DNA of 8,970 bases from positions 1 through 8,970 of the forward strand of contig DNCF01000117.1 in the NCBI GenBank assembly GCA_003484545.1, given 5' to 3'. Positions 7,059 through 8,970 of the stretch are shown here, piece by piece; the first letter of the stretch is position 1; each line of letters begins with the position of its first letter. The notes under the pieces are model-generated. The model saw only the letters and a program-made list of their open reading frames with translations. It made no database searches and was not told where the DNA came from. A program made the translations under genes and the position numbers. The DNA is from Massilia sp. Lineage in GTDB: Bacteria; Pseudomonadota; Gammaproteobacteria; Burkholderiales; Burkholderiaceae_D.

Positions 7059-8970
7059 TTACTGCGCCGTCAGGCCACGACGTTCGAGCAGCGGCTCGAT
7101 GATCGGATCGCGGCCGCGGAAGTTGCGGAACAGGTCCATCGCCTCGGCGGTGCCGCCGCGCGACAGCAGCGTCTTGCGGAAGTGGTCGCCGTTCTTGCGC
7201 GACAGGCCGCCGTTCTCGGTGAACCACTGCACCGTATCCGCGTCGAGCTTTTCGCTCCACAGGTAGGCGTAGTAGCCGGCCGAGTAGCCGCCGTTCATCG
7301 AGTGCGAGAAATACGTCGTGCGGTAGCGCGGCGGCACCGGCGCGAAGTCGACGCCGGCGTCCTTCAGCGCCTTCGCTTCGAAAGCCAGCACGTCGGTCGG
7401 CACCTGGGCCGGGGTCAGCTGGTGCCATTTCTGGTCAAGCAGCGAGGCGGCCAGGTATTCGGTCGTCATGAAGCCCTGGTTGAACTTCTTGGAAGCGACC
7501 ACCTTGTCCAGCAATTCCTTCGGCATCGGCGCGCCGGTCTTGTAGTGCTTGGCATAGTTGGCCAGGACCTCGGGCCAGATCGCCCACATCTCGTTGACCT
7601 GCGACGGATACTCGACGAAGTCGCGCGGCACATTGGTGCCCGAGAAGTGCGGGTACTTCACGTCCGAGAACATGCCGTGCAGCGCATGGCCGAACTCGTG
7701 GAAGGCGGTGCGCACCTCGTCGTAGGTCATCAGGGTCGGCTCGCCCGCGGGCGGCTTCGGGATGTTCAGGTGGTTGCCGACGACCGGGTGCTTGCCCAGC
7801 AGGTGGGACTGCGAGACGTACTCGTTCATCCAGGCGCCGCCCTGCTTGTTGGCGCGCGCATAGGGGTCGAAGATGAAGATCGCGAGCGGCTTGCCGTTGG
7901 CGTCGATGACGTCGAAGGTGCGCACGTCCGGATCGTAGACCGGCAGGTCCTTGCGCTCCTTGAAGGTGATGCCGTATTCCTTGGTCGCGGCGAAGAACAC
8001 GCCGTTGACCAGGACGTTGTTCATCTCGAAATACGGGCGCAGCTGGTTCTCGTCGAAGTTGTACTGGGCGGCGCGCACTTTATCCGTGTAATAGGCCCAG
8101 TCGTGGGCGGCGACCTTGAAGCCCGCTTTCTCGGCGTCGATGATCTTCTGGATCTCGCCCGCTTCCTTCTTCGCGTTGTCGACGGCCGGCTTGGCCAGTT
8201 CGGCCAGCAGCTTGTTGACGGCGGCCGGGTTCTTCGCGGTTTCCAGTTCCTGCGAGTAGGCGGCGTAGTTCGGGTAGCCCAGCAGGGTGGCGCGTTCGGC
8301 GCGCAGCTTGACCAGTTTCAGCACCAGCTCGCGCGAATCGAATTCGCCGCCGCGGCTGCCGCGGTTCATCGAGGCGGCCTGCAGGCGCTCGCGCACCGAT
8401 CGATTCGTCAAGCTCGCCAGCGGCGGCTGGATGGTGGTGTTGACGATGGCGATCACGTACTTGCCGTCCAGGCCGCGCTTTTTCGCTTCGGCGGCGGCAG
8501 CATTGATCTCGGCGTCCGACAGGCCGGCCAGTTCCTCGCGGGTGTTCACGACCAGCGCCGAGGCGTTCGCTTCCTTCAGCACGCGCTGCGAGAACTCGGA
8601 TTGCAGGGAGGCGATCTGGCCGTTATAGGCCTTCAGCTTTTCCTTGTCGGCGGCGGACAGTTTGGCGCCGGCGCGCACGAATTCCTTGTAGTAGCGCTCG
8701 AGGAGGAATGTCGCTTCGGCGTCCAGGCCCAGGCTCCCACGCTTGTTGTACAGGGTCTCGACGCGCTTGAACAGCTTCGGGTTCAGGTGGATGGCGTCGC
8801 TGTGCGCCGCCAGCTTGGGCGACATCTCGCGGTCGATCGCATCCAGGCGGTCGTTGGTGTTCGCAGTCTGCAGGTTCGAGAACACGGCGGCTACGCGCGA
8901 GAGCATCTGGCCCGAGCGCTCCAGCGCCACGATGGTGTTCTCGAAAGTCGGCGCCGCCTTGTTGTTGGCG
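7059..8970 (-). CDS. M3 family zinc metallopeptidase, peptidyl-dipeptidase Dcp type (copy C), N-terminus outside window
   Basis: The C-terminal 636 residues are present; the frame remains open to the right edge, where it reads ANNKAAPTFENTIVALERSG. This corresponds to residue 73 of copies A and B, so about 72 residues including any signal peptide are missing. The zinc helix is HEFGHALHGMF (first His codon at 7698..7700) and the third ligand is the Glu in DFVEYPSQ. The intact FSGTNVPRDF block and the cluster YFSHSMNGGYSAGYYAYLW make this the copy closest to the canonical Dcp active site. By analogy with A and B it is probably exported, but this cannot be seen. The first in-frame start-like codon inside the window (GTG at 8930) is internal and is not the real start. 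It is the first visible gene of the array and ends 88 bp before copy B. Confidence 0.95.
   Translation of the reverse strand, partial: ANNKAAPTFENTIVALERSGQMLSRVAAVFSNLQTANTNDRLDAIDREMSPKLAAHSDAIHLNPKLFKRVETLYNKRGSLGLDAEATFLLERYYKEFVRAGAKLSAADKEKLKAYNGQIASLQSEFSQRVLKEANASALVVNTREELAGLSDAEINAAAAEAKKRGLDGKYVIAIVNTTIQPPLASLTNRSVRERLQAASMNRGSRGGEFDSRELVLKLVKLRAERATLLGYPNYAAYSQELETAKNPAAVNKLLAELAKPAVDNAKKEAGEIQKIIDAEKAGFKVAAHDWAYYTDKVRAAQYNFDENQLRPYFEMNNVLVNGVFFAATKEYGITFKERKDLPVYDPDVRTFDVIDANGKPLAIFIFDPYARANKQGGAWMNEYVSQSHLLGKHPVVGNHLNIPKPPAGEPTLMTYDEVRTAFHEFGHALHGMFSDVKYPHFSGTNVPRDFVEYPSQVNEMWAIWPEVLANYAKHYKTGAPMPKELLDKVVASKKFNQGFMTTEYLAASLLDQKWHQLTPAQVPTDVLAFEAKALKDAGVDFAPVPPRYRTTYFSHSMNGGYSAGYYAYLWSEKLDADTVQWFTENGGLSRKNGDHFRKTLLSRGGTAEAMDLFRNFRGRDPIIEPLLERRGLTAQ

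Larger units (their letters stand above)
2559..8970 (-). repeat. Tandem array of three paralogous M3 peptidase genes
   Basis: Copies C, B and A lie head to tail with 88- and 167-bp spacers and are alignable over their full visible lengths with few short gaps. By hand count, over residues 73-221 of A the identities are about 84% (A-B), 68% (A-C) and 70% (B-C). Over the last 98 residues they are about 69% (A-B), 78% (A-C) and 69% (B-C). The array therefore arose by tandem duplication followed by divergence and probably partial gene conversion. It extends to, and possibly beyond, the right edge of the window. Confidence 0.9.

Overview
The window comes from a high-GC Gram-negative chromosome, most likely a betaproteobacterium of the Oxalobacteraceae (Massilia/Telluria/Duganella type). 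This rests on the YgiQ sequence, the DUF4404 and VF530 small proteins, and hairpin repeats of the form CGTAGGGTGGGC...GCCCACGCG, which I associate with that group. The placement is inference, because there is no rRNA in the window. All six genes lie on the minus strand, so transcription runs from high to low coordinates.

First in transcription order is a tandem array of three paralogous M3-family zinc metallopeptidases of the peptidyl-dipeptidase Dcp type: copy C (7059..8970, N-terminus outside the window), copy B (4847..6970) and copy A (2559..4679). Each has HEFGH, a downstream Glu zinc ligand and a C-terminal His/Tyr/Tyr catalytic cluster. A and B begin with a clear Sec signal peptide, so they should act in the periplasm. 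They probably trim dipeptides from the C-termini of oligopeptides for nutrition. The copies differ around the active site, and hand counts suggest that A is a mosaic of B-like and C-like sequence.

The spacers are short but structured. C/B holds a perfect 11-bp hairpin that contains two in-frame ATGs upstream of B. B/A holds a REP-like palindrome with an enlarged nested core. The A/VF530 spacer holds an inverted pair of related 27-bp REP-like units, one of which is followed by a T7 run on the minus strand and looks like an intrinsic terminator for the array.

Downstream lies a small operon of VF530 (2114..2326) and DUF4404 (1808..2101), 12 nt apart. After a 94-bp spacer with a perfect 8-bp hairpin comes the radical SAM gene ygiQ (1..1713), which runs off the left edge. 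No RNA gene, CRISPR array, transposase or phage gene was seen, and no gene-free stretch exceeds 300 bp. The window is mostly ordinary chromosome. The points of interest are the diversified peptidase array and its spacer structures; I do not see a clearly new biological system.
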